This document shows, piece by piece, positions 30,953 through 63,300 of a stretch of DNA of 64,000 bases. The notes beneath the pieces are model-generated. The model saw nothing but the letters and a program-made list of their open reading frames with translations, made no database searches and was not told the origin of the DNA. The stretch's first letter is position 1. Each line of letters starts with the position of its first letter. Both the position numbers and the translations under genes were made by a program. The DNA comes from Torymus aiolomorphi. Its lineage: Eukaryota > Arthropoda > Insecta > Hymenoptera > Torymidae. Location of the stretch: positions 262,425,075 to 262,489,074 of the forward strand of contig CM070873.1 in assembly GCA_036365515.1 (NCBI GenBank), in the 5' to 3' direction.

Positions 30953-32348
30953 TCATGAATCAATTTTAACGAATACTTTTGGTCGTGAAAACACCTTAAT
31001 TGCTTCTTCTAATTTGGTTAATTGTTTTTCAATTTCCATTTTTCTTTGTTGAGATCTTAAAGTATCTGTTCTTATTGGTAACATATTCAATTCACTGACA
31101 AATTCTTGATAATCTACAAAATAATTTTATTTTTTAAATGAAAAATTCATAGTTTGAGTTTTATTGACTTTATAGTTTCAGACTTACTTTTTTTTAACAT
31201 GCTAAGTGTTTCTTTACGTTCATTATCCGGAAGAGGAACATGCCCAGTAGGACAATCCTTAGGTTTTGCTGTTGTTTTAGCTAATTGTTCTTTTTGTAAG
31301 GCTTCTTTTCTTTCTTTAATATACCTATATACATTAAATATAAATAAAAAAAAATATAATGAATAACTAAATTATATTTTAATTTTACTTACTTAGGGAC
31401 AACTCCTACACGATAACTTGGTGGTGGTGCGGTACCGTTAAGTTGTGTTGCTAACTTACTTGCTATAGAAATGCGTTCTTTATTTAATCTAACATAATCA
31501 ATGTTGTCGTCTGATTGCTCTGTATTATTTTTAATGTCCAATTCATTATGTTCTTGTAGTTGAATTACATCATCTCTATCAGGGGATTTTTCTTTTGTTT
31601 TAGTGCTACCTGATGGATACCTGAAAGTGTATATTTGTATAAATAAAAACTTATTATTAAATTTACTTATTGTACAAGAATATTACAATACCTTATAACT
31701 CCCTCTAAATACAAATTATCCATTTCCTTTGTATCTAATGTTTGAACACTTTGATTTTTACACTTCGAATAAACTTCATTATTACAAATTTCATCACTCG
31801 ATTTCTCATGCATCACGTTACCTTCAGACTGTATTTTTAATTTTTGGCAATTGTTATTTGTACGACCTACTTGATCCCGGCTCTTTTTTATCACATTTCC
31901 GTTTATAGATGGCCTGGTTACCTTTCTTAGGGTAGGTTTTTTACTTGAAAATACAGGTGCACTTTTTTTTCTGTTATGAGTTTCTTGACAGGATTTTTGG
32001 CTCATTAAATTTGCAAAACCTTTAGCGATCATTTCTTCATCCCTCAATTGTTGCAAACCATCATTACTACTAGTCGTTCGATTTTCACACACTTCATTAT
32101 ATTTGCTCGATGTAGTGTTACGCTGCCTTAAAGCAGGTAATTTCAAATCCTTGGCACTTTTACTATTGGAGTGAAAAAGTTGTTCCATTTTACGCAAACT
32201 CCTAACATTTTCCTTAATAAAATTTTTGCGTTGTGGAGGTTCTACAACAGAAAAGTCAAAATTATTATAGTGAACTGGAACTTAAATGAATATGGTACTT
32301 ACTGGGATCAGGAAAAAGACACTTTAAAGTTCTCGTATCCCGCATCAT
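30953..32348 (-). CDS. ENKD1: Enkurin domain-containing protein 1
   Basis: ENKD1 is a microtubule- and centriole-associated protein involved in ciliogenesis and spindle orientation in vertebrates. Exons are 32303-32348, 31692-32241, 31393-31620, 31188-31324 and 30953-31113; all phases agree and give 373 aa (human 346). The C-terminal enkurin domain is clear: CPTGHVPLPDNERKETLSML, then ELNMLPIRTDTLRSQQRK, then LEEAIKVFSRPKVFVKID. The N-terminal PPQRKNFIKENVRSLRKMEQ fits the family's conserved N-terminal segment. The middle is Ser/Lys-rich and unconserved. Either of two adjacent ATGs (32348, 32345) could be the start. A related enkurin-domain protein is the main alternative, but ENKD1 fits better. 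Confidence 0.85.
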
Positions 32349-33670
32349 TGTTACGAAAAATTTACAAAGATTTTAAAAAATCTGTCAACGATAGATTTCT
32401 ATAACATTTCCTTTTCAGAAAGCTGAAATAATTTATATAATTTTTTATTTCATATATCGTATAGCTAATTTTTTAAATAAAACGATAAGTAATTATGTTA
32501 AAATGTCTCACTAATTTGAAATGAATTTATTTTTCTTACATATGAGTCGCTCTCCACTCTCAAACAGTTTTGTTTACAAAATGAAGCATGGCCGCCACCG
32601 ATCTATTAATTCACACGCCGATTATTTCGAAAATTTATCTCGTCCTCGATCTATATCTAACAGTACTCCATTATTAAATGCTAATACGGAAAAACACTTA
32701 TTAATTTTTTAATATAATTTTACGAAAAAATTGTTTCCACAAAAATTCGTAACATACACCTGCATGCGGAAAATTTTGACGCGAGAAAAAATACTAAATG
32801 AACAAACGCGTATAGGTACTTATATACAGAATCGTAGCAGAAGAGTCCAGATAATGTAATGGCGGACTAACGTAACGGCCTTCAGCTGACAGCCTGACAG
32901 GTCAACGGGTCAACCGACAGCCGGTGTAGTTAAGTGTAGTCAACCGCGTTCCTTGAGAAAATGTATGTACTATAAGAGATTTCCATAAGGGATAGAGCTA
33001 GCCTAATAGGCGTAGGTATAAGAGTCCTCATTAAATATTCTAGTATCTTACACACACGAAGTATAGTTGTCATGTCGTAAGAATATCTAATTACCAAATG
33101 AAATATATTTAAATTTTTATTTAAGTTTATTCACTAGACAACTTAACGTTAATTTAATGTTTGTAAAATTTGTTTGTATTTAAAGTTCGTGAACTTTTTA
33201 AATTCAAACCTTTGCTGGCGTACTTCCGGTAAATAGTCAATATTTGATTGGTTAGGAAACGAAAGCATAATTTTTGTCATTTTTTTTTCTATCGAAATCT
33301 TTTTAAAAAAACAGTTAACATTTATCGCATAAACTTTGAATACAATGCTTTTTAATAATTAAAGTCTTGATTGTTTAAATATTTAAGACTCTAAATTACG
33401 TATTTACATAGAGGGAGCGCTTACGTATAAACCGCCTACACACGATTACGGAGTTTATGCAAAGTGCATATGGACAAACTGCAGTCGCATGCAGATCCGT
33501 CGTAACAACAAACAACTGATACGAAGTGAGGAAAAGCACGGTCAAACCGGGTACAGTTAGTTGCCAAGGAGACAATAATAAAATTTTCATTTAACTTGGT
33601 GCTGATTTAGAGTTTATTTTGTGAAGTATAAATAACGCTAAAACTGTAAAATCTCCCGTTAACAATAATC
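32349..33670. other. Divergent intergenic region between ENKD1 and PRDX6
   Basis: About 1.3 kb. An open frame at 32521-32712 (63 aa) is noted in the findings. The ETS-type word ACTTCCGG recurs at 33222-33229. Otherwise AT-rich DNA with no recognised feature. Confidence 0.5.
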
Positions 33671-34685
33671 ATGGTACTTTTGGGAGATACTTTTCCAAAC
33701 TTTGTCGCACAAACCAATGTTGGTGAAATAGATTTTCACAAGTGGTTGGGAGATTCGTAAGATGATTTTAATTTACTTCTAATTTACAACTTATAATTAA
33801 AATTTTGTATATTATGTGCTATATGTAACATTACATCTTTATAGGTGGGGAATCTTATTTTCTCATCCAAATGATTTTACTCCCGTGTGCACAACAGAAT
33901 TAGCTCGTGTAGCAAAATTGATTCCAGAATTTCAAAGGTTAGGAGTTAAAGTTATAGCTATTTCCTGTAACTCTGTTGACTCTCATCGACGATGGATTGA
34001 GGTATGTTTGATGTAAATAGATTTTTAACCTTTCTTTTTGCAATTCATATTGAAATTCTATTAATTTACTCAACTTTAATCATAATTAAGATAAAAATAT
34101 TAATTTTTTGTTGTAGGACATCAAGTCATATGGAGAAATAACGGGAAATGAATTCCCATATCCCATTATAGCAGATGAATCTCGAAAATTAGCTGTGGAC
34201 CTGGGGATGCTGGATCCTGCAGAGTTAAATAGTGAAGGTTTACCAATATCTGCTCGAGCTGTATTTGTGATTGACCCTCAGAAGAAAATGCGGCTCTCTA
34301 TTTTGTATCCAGCAACCACTGGCAGGAATTTTGAGTAAGAATTATTTAAAAGTTATAAAATCAACTTATCATTCGTTTATATTTATTCTTTTATTTTATA
34401 TTACAGTGAAATATTGCGAGTTGTTGAATCTCTTCAATTAACTGAGAAACATAAAGTAGCCACTCCTGTTGACTGGAAGGTATGTCTACAAGTTTAAAAA
34501 TAATTGACATAAATTTAAAACTTATATAAAAAAAAACTTTTTTACAGAAAGGTGATCCAGTAATGGTTATTCCAACTATTTCTGATGATGAAGCTAAAAA
34601 AACCTTTGGAGACAATATAAAAACTCTTTCTTTACCATCAGGTAAAGCATATCTTCGTATAGTTCCACAGCCTACTAATTCTTGA
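33671..34685 (+). CDS. PRDX6: Peroxiredoxin-6 (1-Cys peroxiredoxin)
   Basis: Cytosolic 1-Cys peroxiredoxin that reduces peroxides, including phospholipid hydroperoxides. Exons are 33671-33756, 33845-34001, 34117-34334, 34407-34479 and 34548-34685; phases agree and give 223 aa (human 224). The peroxidatic cysteine, Cys44, lies in [18 protein letters not shown] at residues 27-31 matches the phospholipase A2-type serine motif of mammalian PRDX6, and a histidine sits just before it (His23). No conserved resolving cysteine is seen, as expected. The C-terminal domain runs to [18 protein letters not shown] poly(A) signal lies at 34701. The gene is convergent with kismet. Confidence 0.97.
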
Positions 34686-35525
34686 AATTAATTTTTAAAT
34701 AATAAAAATAAAATTATTCCTATTCTAATGTTGGTTTAAGAAAATAATGAAACAAAATACAAGTAATTACATTTAACAGGATTTAATGTAACTTTTTATA
34801 CAGAGACAAATTTTAAGATGTACTTTTATGTTTGAAATAAATTTTTTGATTTAATAAACATTGATTCGTTGATTTAAGTGAAATTCATGTCTGCAAACAA
34901 CAAAAGAAGCCGTTTATTATTTCACCTATTATATAATTAAAAGTACACTGCATTATATACATTTTTCCAAGTACACGTTTTCACTTACAATATCTAGGCG
35001 AATTGTATATTATTTACAGTTTCGTTTAACAAGTTATTACTAATTTACGTTTTTCATACTATGATTACACTATTATGCGTATAGTATTTAATGTATATAG
35101 CAGCAGTTATACAAAACAGTCCCTGGTGAAAACCAATACGATCAAAAAGGATAATAAATTTAACAAAATTATATCTCGTCATTATAACGTTATGTAATAA
35201 AGAATTAATTACCACACAAAGGATTACATCACAAAATACTATTGCCCGCCCTCGAATGTGGTTTATCACGCGTTCGTTTCACTCTGTGTCCTTTTCTTTT
35301 GTCACGTTTATTCATTAATCTTCTTTTAAATAATCAATTTCACTATATTACTGATTGTTCTTATCAAAGAACAAGAATCACTTGTACGCGCGCTTTATTT
35401 TTTTAAAAGTCTATCGTCTTTTTCGGTGGATCACTTTTAAAATCTAGTTACTAAGCGTATTTTCAATCAGACTAAAAAAGTTCCGATTAAAACACTTGCA
35501 AAACTTCTGGGGAAGGGAAGTGGCC
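34686..35525. other. Shared 3' region of convergent PRDX6 and kismet
   Basis: AT-rich 840 bp holding the 3' UTRs of both genes. Minus-strand AATAAA words at 35394-35399 and 35307-35312 are plausible kismet poly(A) signals. No other feature seen. Confidence 0.5.
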
Positions 35526-54561
<19,036 letters not shown>

Positions 54562-54668
54562 GTCTTTACGCTGCACGACTCTTCGCCTCCTTGTCGGGCT
54601 TGTGGGAGTATCGAACAATTTTCTCTAATACCACGAGCGTGCCCATCATTGCTTCTTCTCTGGGTCTT
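54562..54668 (-). promoter_or_regulatory. Kismet 5' UTR segment with a 27-codon upstream ORF
   Basis: An acceptor (TTGTTGTTTCAG) opens this exon at 54668, so the transcript begins further upstream. An upstream frame starts at 54649 (two ATGs in tandem, the second in good context), encodes 27 residues beginning MMGTLVVLEKIVRYSHKPDK, and stops at 54566. Only four bases separate its TAA from the kismet start. Such a layout would be expected to reduce or gate translation of the main frame. Confidence 0.6.
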
Positions 54669-56881
54669 CTGAAACAACAAGCAAATACGACATTTCACTT
54701 TACCATTCTCGCACTCGCTCGCTCTTTCTCTCTTCTACTCTTTCTTCGTCTCTCAAACGCGAGAGCCCAAGAGATAATTATAGAGCGCAGATAAATTTAG
54801 TGCAGTAGTTTTTTTAGGATACACTACTGCCGGCGACATCGACGACGTGTGGAGCGAGCACCAAAGGGGAAAAGCTATACGCTTATGGCTTTAATTTTCA
54901 TAACCGCTATAACCTTTCCCCTCAGGGACCCGCCAGTCTTCAGTTACTTCTGCGTGTTCTCTGTAAAAATGGCATTATTCGCGAAAAAAAACGTGCATGC
55001 AAGAAAAACACATCTAAAAACAGCTACGTTCGCACACCCACGTACCGCGTCGCACACAGTTGCACACACAAGTTCAACCACCTAGTCTCTTTATAATCGC
55101 TATCCATCGTCCCATTAGTATATCGCATTTCCGAGCCACTCTGATCAGCCAGTCATCATGCTGTGCTTTGTCAAACACGAAAAAAAATTCGCATCAGCTG
55201 ACCCAGCAATATTTATGGCAGCATGGCAAATCATTTTCCGGCATCACGAATCACACCCTCTCACACCCTCACACTCTCATCTCTCTCTCTCTCTTTCTCT
55301 TCATCTCAGTACACTTGTAAGAATTTCTTCCACGTTTCGTTTCACGTATACACGCAGACCCATGCGTCATGCTCTGCTCAACTCTTTGCGGCCATCAAAA
55401 AAAGGACAAGGACTACTACAACAACTACCTACCCGCTTTTCACGGCTCCGCGCCACGGAAACTCGAAAAATCAATCGACATTTCCCCTGTCCTCAGAGTC
55501 GTCGTTGCCGCTGCCACCGCGTATAATGCAATACACCACTCTCGCGCGTTGGTGGCTCGTCGTATCAAAGCTAGAAGCAGCCGCAGCAGCAATTCACTCT
55601 CAGCGAATAAATAATTCACCCCTTCCACTATCGCCGGAGCGGGGGACCGGCTCCCGAAGAAGAAAATTCGCGACGAGACGGTAGCAGCAGCAGTAGCGTC
55701 TGGAAAATCGATTTTCAGGGCTCCCGCAGTGTGTCTCCGGGGTGCGCGCACACACACACACACGCGCGCGCGTGCGCGTACACACACATACACACCGACA
55801 CACACCACTCACGTAGGGCAAGCCGGATGAGCCGAAGGAATGACAAAAATCCATCGAGCGCGTACGTCCATCTCGCTCGCTCTCCGCGGCTGCAACAGAG
55901 CCGGAGCAAGAGCGCGCGCACACCGGGAGCAAGCCGCTCACACACACACACACACGGGAGGAAGGAAAAGGGGTAAAAAAGAAGCGTCGAGAGAGGCGCG
56001 CGCGACGCCTGACGTAACCCCACGACGACGGCGGTGATGTCGTGTATGCACTATTGCTCCCGGTGGCGCACTGTGGCATTTATCTCCCCCTTCCTCGCAC
56101 ATCTAACTCTATCACACTGTGTTATAACATTTTGGAGTGTATGTCCTTACTGTCAGTGGTAGTTCCTCCAGCCGCCCATCTGCCGCCGCTCTTCACATAG
56201 GGACACACACAAGCACGCGTGTCTAACGCACACTAGCGTTGTATTCTCCGGCTATCCTTGCAGCACAGGCTGCAGCAACGTTGAGAGGAGCAATCGAGTG
56301 CCGGCTTCCAGCCGGAGCAGAAGTAGTTGTCGCTGCCACACGAGGAGGACGAGGACGTCGGTGGTAGCACAGTGTGGCAGGACAGATATGTGTATTATAT
56401 ATACGTACACCGGCCGACGCACATACACGCACGCGACCACGACGAGGACGACACTCGCGGCCGCCCTACGCCATTATCGCGCCTTGGCTCGAGAGCGAGA
56501 CCGAGTACTAGTGAGCGAGCGAGCGAGCGAGCATCGCGCGCGCTCTCTCTCTCGCGCTTGGGCACACACACATATACACTGTGTGTGCTGTACGCTGCCG
56601 CCACCGCCGCCACTACACCGCTGATACACGCACAACTACACCCGTTCGCATTACGGCGCGTGACGACGCTCGACTCTCTCAATCTCTCTTTCACTGTGCG
56701 GGTGCTCCGCTGTCCTCTGCGTGATGAGTAAGTGCGTGAAAGATGACGACCATCACGACGACGTCGTCGCGGCAGCGGCGTCAATTTTCGCGAGACCAAG
56801 ACTGTGAATTCGCGAAGGTCGTGTCTCTGTGTGTGTATGAGTGTGCGAGCGTGCGCGCGTGTTCGACGGAGCGGTGTATCC

Positions 56882-57066
<185 letters not shown>

Positions 57067-58806
57067 ACTAGACGACGGACCGGCCGCTGCCCTCTCTATA
57101 TATACAGTTTATCCCTGTCGCTCCGTCTCGCTCGCCGCCGCCACTGCCGCGACTTAGCGAATAAACGCGCACACGGCGTTCTCCAACCGTATACTCAATT
57201 GAAGTGAGTGAGTGAGACTGTCGGCCTCCTATAGTCCGTGAGCGGGTCTCTTCCTAGTTCCTGAGCGCCCTGCAAGCCCCCTATCTCTTCCGTCCTCGCG
57301 CTCTTTCGAACGCTCAGCAGCGGTGGCGGCAGCGGCGGGCGCGTGAGCCACCTTTTGGTGACCGCGCGAGAAGAGCAGCGAGCAGGCAATAAGGGAGGGA
57401 GGGAGGGAAGGAGGGAGGGACGGAGAGAGAGAGAATTTTCGTGGAGCGCGAAGGTGTGATGTCGCCCCGAAACGTCCCACTCGGATCTCTTTTTCGCTTG
57501 TATATTTGCTGCTCCCTTACATGGGCTTCTCTTTTTCCTCATGTACTTACACACGCATCTTCTTGCGCCTCTCCATACAGCTGTTTCTCTCTTTTCCCTT
57601 TCTAGACGAATATACGCATAAGGCATACTATATACGCGTATATTACACGCATAGCGGATTGAGCAAGCGAGTAAGCAAGCCGACCGTTGCCATCCTTTTC
57701 CCACGCTCCTTCTCCGCGCTGTGGCTTTCTCTTTTCGCGCTTCTCTCTCCCTCTTCTGGCCCTGCTCCGAAACGATCGCGCGCCTCTCTCTCTCTCTCTC
57801 TTACTGGTTTGTTCTTTTCTGTCTTTTTTATAGTTGGGTAGGCGGGCTGCTGCTGCCGCCGCCGCTGCTGCTCCCCCACCAGGCTCGCGAGCCTCGGTTA
57901 CTCGCAAATACACACGTACATGTATATACTTTGTATGTACGGGTGTATGTGTGTATAGACCGCGCCATGGACACCCACACAAAGATGCCGTACCGCCGCC
58001 GCTGCTCAGCCCGTGCGGCACACGACCACTAGATATATCTTCACTTGTGCGTGTGTGCGCGCGCGCGCGTGTGTGTGGGAGGGGGGGAGCTAGGGAGTAA
58101 GCAAGTGTGAGTGAGAGAGAACGAAGAGTATAAGCGTGTGCGAGGGATCAAAGAGAAGGAGCGCGGGCAAGAGCAGCCCTCCTCGAAGCGCGCGTGCGAG
58201 CGCAGCGCAGCTCCTCCGCGAACTCTGAAAGGAGTCTTGCGTGTGTGTGCACTTCCTGCACATACTCTCGACGCATCGCGACAAGGGCATATGCATGTGT
58301 GCGTCTATGTACGAGCATATACTGCCGATACGGCCGATACGGAAAGTACCCATATTCTCGCGAAGATACACACGCACTCTCTCTCACCTTCCGATATTAT
58401 ACGTACACGTCTTCGTCTCTCTCGGGAAATCTTTGGCGAGCTCGTTATCGCGAGAATTCGGGGAGAGAGGAACACGTGACTGGGCGGCCGAGCCGTGGAG
58501 ATTGACAAAGGACAGAGAGAAAGAGAGAGCGAGAGAGAGGGAAACTGGACGCGGTGATGGCAGCCGGACGGTCGTCGGGGCAAGGTGGGAGTGATGGAGC
58601 TAGATACGGAGGAGGCGCGCACGCGAGCCCGCGGAAAGCTTAAGAGAGCAAGCAAGAGCGAGCGAGAAAGACGGAGAAACGAGCTGTGCGCGATCAAAAG
58701 AGAAAGAGATGAGCAACGTCGCACGCGCCCGTGCACGCTCTTTCACTTCGACATCTCGTTGCTCGTGTACAAGCGTATGTATATGTATATATATATATAT
58801 ACATAT

Positions 58807-58952
58807 ATCGTTGCGCGATACGCAAAAAAGCCAACTTCTAAACTCGCACGAAGAAAAGCCAGTTTCGCGCGAAAAAAGTGAAGTATGGGCACATTTTTCG
58901 CTTTTTTCGCCTGTAACTTCAAAGTTGGCTTTTCTTCGTAGCGCGCGACGAT
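58807..58952. mobile_element. Palindromic MITE-like element
   Basis: ATCGTTGCGCGATACGCAAA and AAAGCCAACTT at the left are mirrored by AAAGTTGGCTTTTCTTCGTA and GCGCGCGACGAT at the right. Inner words GCGCGAAAAAAGTGA and TCGCTTTTTTCGC also pair. About 146 bp; no frame. A hairpin RNA gene is an alternative. Confidence 0.6.
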
Positions 58953-60225
58953 GTATACTAGTTTCCCGATGCCACCGCGACAAAATGGGAGGGAAAGAGA
59001 GAAGAGAGCGAGAGAGACGCCATGGCGAAACATACGTATCGTCGCTGTGGCCGCTCCCGTGCGTGCATATATGTATGCATATATATACGGTTGTCATTGT
59101 GTTTCGCTCGATCGTCCCTGATATAAGTGTACACTCGCTTCTCTCTCTCTCCTCTCCGCGCCACCCCAGTTCTCTCTATACTAGTTCGTTCTGTGGACTG
59201 TGGGTGTGTATAATACAATACGCGTGCGCGTGCGTTTGTGTATGTATATACGTGTGTGCGCCACGCGCGCATCGTAAGCGCGTGAAATTGCCGATGCCGA
59301 AGGGCCGAACCCCGCGAGCTGTCTTTCCCTCTCCCCTGGAGAGAGAACGAGTCAGCTCTATCTCTCGTCACCTCCTACCCCTTGCACACTCCCCGATACT
59401 GTACGTGATCGCACCCCACTCTACTATCCGCGGACGCATTTCTCTCTGCTCGGCGTTTACTCTCTATCTTTATTTATTATCCTTTTTCGAGCATTTTTAT
59501 CTGGATACGGCAGCGGCGCTGGTAGCGGCAACGGCGCGCGTTCTATATAACGTCGACTCACCTCGGTGTATATACGCGCGCGCTCAAGAGCATGGAACCG
59601 CCGATCGATGCTTATTTTCGGGCACGACGATGACTGCCACGCGGCGGCTACGTATATACATACACACACACAACGAGTGAGGGAGAGACCCGTTTGCAAT
59701 TATAAACGCTTGCGTGCCACCGATGGCGGCGGTGTGGCAGTGGTGGTGGAGAGTTCGATCAGGTACTTATATACACATACCAGCGGTCTTAGTGCTATTT
59801 TTTTTACGATTTCCGTAAACTTGGGTAATATCAAGCTGTGGAAGAATGTGTGACTCCTTTGTCTACACGCATATTGACGAGTACTACAATCACTCGTTCG
59901 CTCGCAGCTGATAGCTGATAAGATAAGCAAAAGACACCGGTCGAACGTGCAGACGCACATTTCGCAGATGCATATCTCTGCTCGAGCGCGCTCCGGCCTG
60001 CTGTATACGTACTTATCATTCGGAAGATTTCACCTAAACTTGGCTGCTTTTGCCGAGAAAGAGAACCGTATACGAGCTCCTTCCCTCCCCTCTGTCCGTT
60101 AATCTCAATTTGTCTCAGGCTTCAAAAATAGACGCGCGTGTGCGCACTGCGTCGATTCGTACAAAGCTTCCGTTCTCTCTCTCTCTCTCTCTCTCGTGAC
60201 GATTATCAAGAGAGAGGAGAGAGGA

Positions 60226-60350
<125 letters not shown>

Positions 60351-63300
60351 CAATTGACGGACGAAAGGGGATAAAAATTGCGATACGTCGCCACGCGCAT
60401 CAACACTCTCTTCTCGCGAAATGAAAATTTATATAGGTAGGTATATACGCTCACTGCAGCTGTTGCTACGAAAACGCCCCGGAGAGTTAGGACTTTCGAA
60501 AGTTATGAATTCGAAGGATTCAAGTACACGGAAAGTAGAATGTAGCACAGCGCACACGTTAAAGACGGTAAGTTGAAGTAAGGAGAGGGAGGGGAAAGAG
60601 AAAGAGAGGGAAGAGAATGGTTTAGGGTTTCAGTTTCGACGAAACAAAACGCAAAGCACCTCGCCTGGCACCGACGCCGACGAGGCGCCCTACAGACGAC
60701 GAACCGAGAACGAAAAAGAAGTATATAACACATATATAGCGACAGCGAACGTTCTAGAATATCGTAGCGAATATACGCGCGGACGCGACATCACCGCCTG
60801 ACCTTCCGTCTCTCTCACTCTCCTCCACGCTCATTTCTATCTTTTTCTCTCGATCTCGCCCTCCTGCGACTCGACGGCGTACTTGCACTGTACGCGCAAA
60901 CAAGTACACCTACGCTCGTGTGCGTTTGCTGCTTGCCGAGGCACACACGCAGGCACACTCGGCTTGAAGAATGCCTAATGGAAATAAAACAAAAGATGAC
61001 ATAATTGCGGGAGATCTCAGCGCACGCTCTCCTGTACGCTGCTGCTGCTCATGCTGCGGCAACTGCCGCGCGCGCGTCTCCGAAAGGCAGCAGTGAGGAG
61101 GAGGAGAGAGAGAGAAGAACAAATCAGCCGAGTCGAGTCACGGAACTCTTTAAAAGATTATTCTCAGTCCACCTAAGTACACGACAACGTGTAAACTTTT
61201 CCCGAGGATACCGGCGAGCGACAGCCGCCGCGTCGACCACCTATATTGCTCTGCGAGCGCGTGCGTGCGTGCGTACGCGTGCGTGCGTGTGTACACGGAT
61301 CTATATGTGTAGTTAGGTATAGACAAATCCACGGGGGGAAGAATCGAAGTACAGAGTCGGGGACAACGAGGCTCTCATATATAATCTACGACAGGACGGC
61401 GATCTTGACATTGGACTTTGGAAAATTTCCTGGAAAAACGCGCAATTTTGTTCCGCAAAAGACGCGCGAGGGGGGGGGGGGGTGAGGGGCGGTGTGTAGT
61501 ATGTGCGGGCTCCATTCGTGACCTAGATTGTTTACGGGTGTGTTCTGGGATTCGTGCAGAGATTCGGCTGAACTTCCAAGTTTGTTTTGTTATTGAGTGT
61601 AACATGCGTGTGAAAGTATGTTATATTTACAAAATATACGTATTGATTTCCGTTGACATGTACACACAGTGTCTATAATTGTAATGTTGATTTCGCAGTT
61701 TTTTGCTTTAGGTCAATAACGATTTCCAGAAAAGATTTGCTATAGTCACCAAAATTGGAGCAGACTAGAATTATTGCATGAAAATTTTTTCCGAATTCAT
61801 TGTAAATTAGTAATATATTGTAAACGTACTTGTATCGATACTATAAGTTTTTCAAAAATAAATTAAATTTCTTACTTTTATGCACAACATATTCATCAAT
61901 TCTCAGAAATAACAATCCAAAAGCTTTATTAAGAGATTTCAATTGGAGTGGATTAAAGAAATCGCTTATTTTTAAATAAATTTACATCTGAGTTTATAAC
62001 TTTATCATTCCGACAAGATTCCTGGTAAATGAAGTTAACATCTCAGAAACGGTTTTCCATCCGATTAGCATAAATACATGCGATCTTTAAAAAAATGTAA
62101 ACAAATTGAAAAATATTCATGTATAATACAATCCCAAGTACTGAATCATAATACCACCGAGCCACCGCCCAAGCATTTAAATATTATATTCATGTTACAA
62201 GAGTCTCGAGCGAGCCGCACAAGAGAGGGAGGGAGGGAGGGAGGGAGAGAGAGAGAGAGAGAGAACGAGGGTCCATTGACCCGAAAAAGGAGCAGAGGTG
62301 TGCGCGAGGAGGCGAGGATGCACGCCGGGAATGAAAAATCTAACTGTACACGGAAAGCGACCTATGTTTCCTAGAATGCTGCGATTCTTTAGCAGGATAT
62401 ACGGCACTGGGCGAGTGTCCACACACACATACACACACACCCTATTACCACGCTGCTGCGTGAAACAGACATTCGGGCTGTGGCCTCTCGTCCAACCAAG
62501 GCAGACATACACTGACACACGCATGAAGTAGCGCTGCGTTGGCGTCTCCGTTGGCGTACTATACAATATGCAGCCACAGGTACAAGTGCGACGACACACC
62601 GAAAATCTCACACGCGCGCGCTTACATGACGTTCACGTTACACAGTGTATATGTACGTATGTATGTATGTATTCACGCGTGCAGCGGGCAAAGACGGATC
62701 GAGCAATTGGCAGTAGCCGAAGCGAAGCCGAAATTGCACCAGAAAAGAGAACCAATCAGATTTTGCCTTATAGAGCCGCATCGAGTCGCGCAGGATACTT
62801 GATTAACCAATCGCGTCCTGTGATTCTCCGCGAGCATATATGCGAGAATGTATGTGCTATATGTATGTACATACACACGTATGTATATGTACATATATGT
62901 ATGCGGGATCCTCGCGTATATTATGCGCGCAGTCACGGTATAATATAAAGGTATATAATATAATGCGTGCGCTCGCGTGGCCGAGCCATTGAACAGTTTC
63001 GCGATTTTCGGACGTTGTGCATGTATGTGTACGTGTATACGCGTGTATATGAGCGTAGCGGTCGATAAGTAATTTTTTCGTGACGCCTTATATATATTCG
63101 CCTTCGCCACTTTGTGTTTTTCGCTTTCGACTTTCACGCACGCCCGTGCATATACGTGCCGCCTGCGTAGGTATCTCATATGCGCTCGCCTTTTTCAAGA
63201 CTCACTCGACGCCGCTCCAAAATCGGCTTGATTATTCGGGCGATCTTGCGGTTTAGCGCTGTTCAGTGATTTGTTGTGATGACAGTTTTTCAATACTTGA

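Noticed and set aside
58709..59680. 323-aa plus-strand frame
   Set aside because: It runs through simple repeats and the 58.8-kb palindrome, has no recognisable domain, and shows low-complexity Cys/Tyr/Arg composition.
60971..61096. Short frame starting MPNGNKTKDDIIAGDL
   Set aside because: The start looks gene-like, but the rest is Cys/Arg-rich from GC-rich DNA and no splice continuation or family match was seen.
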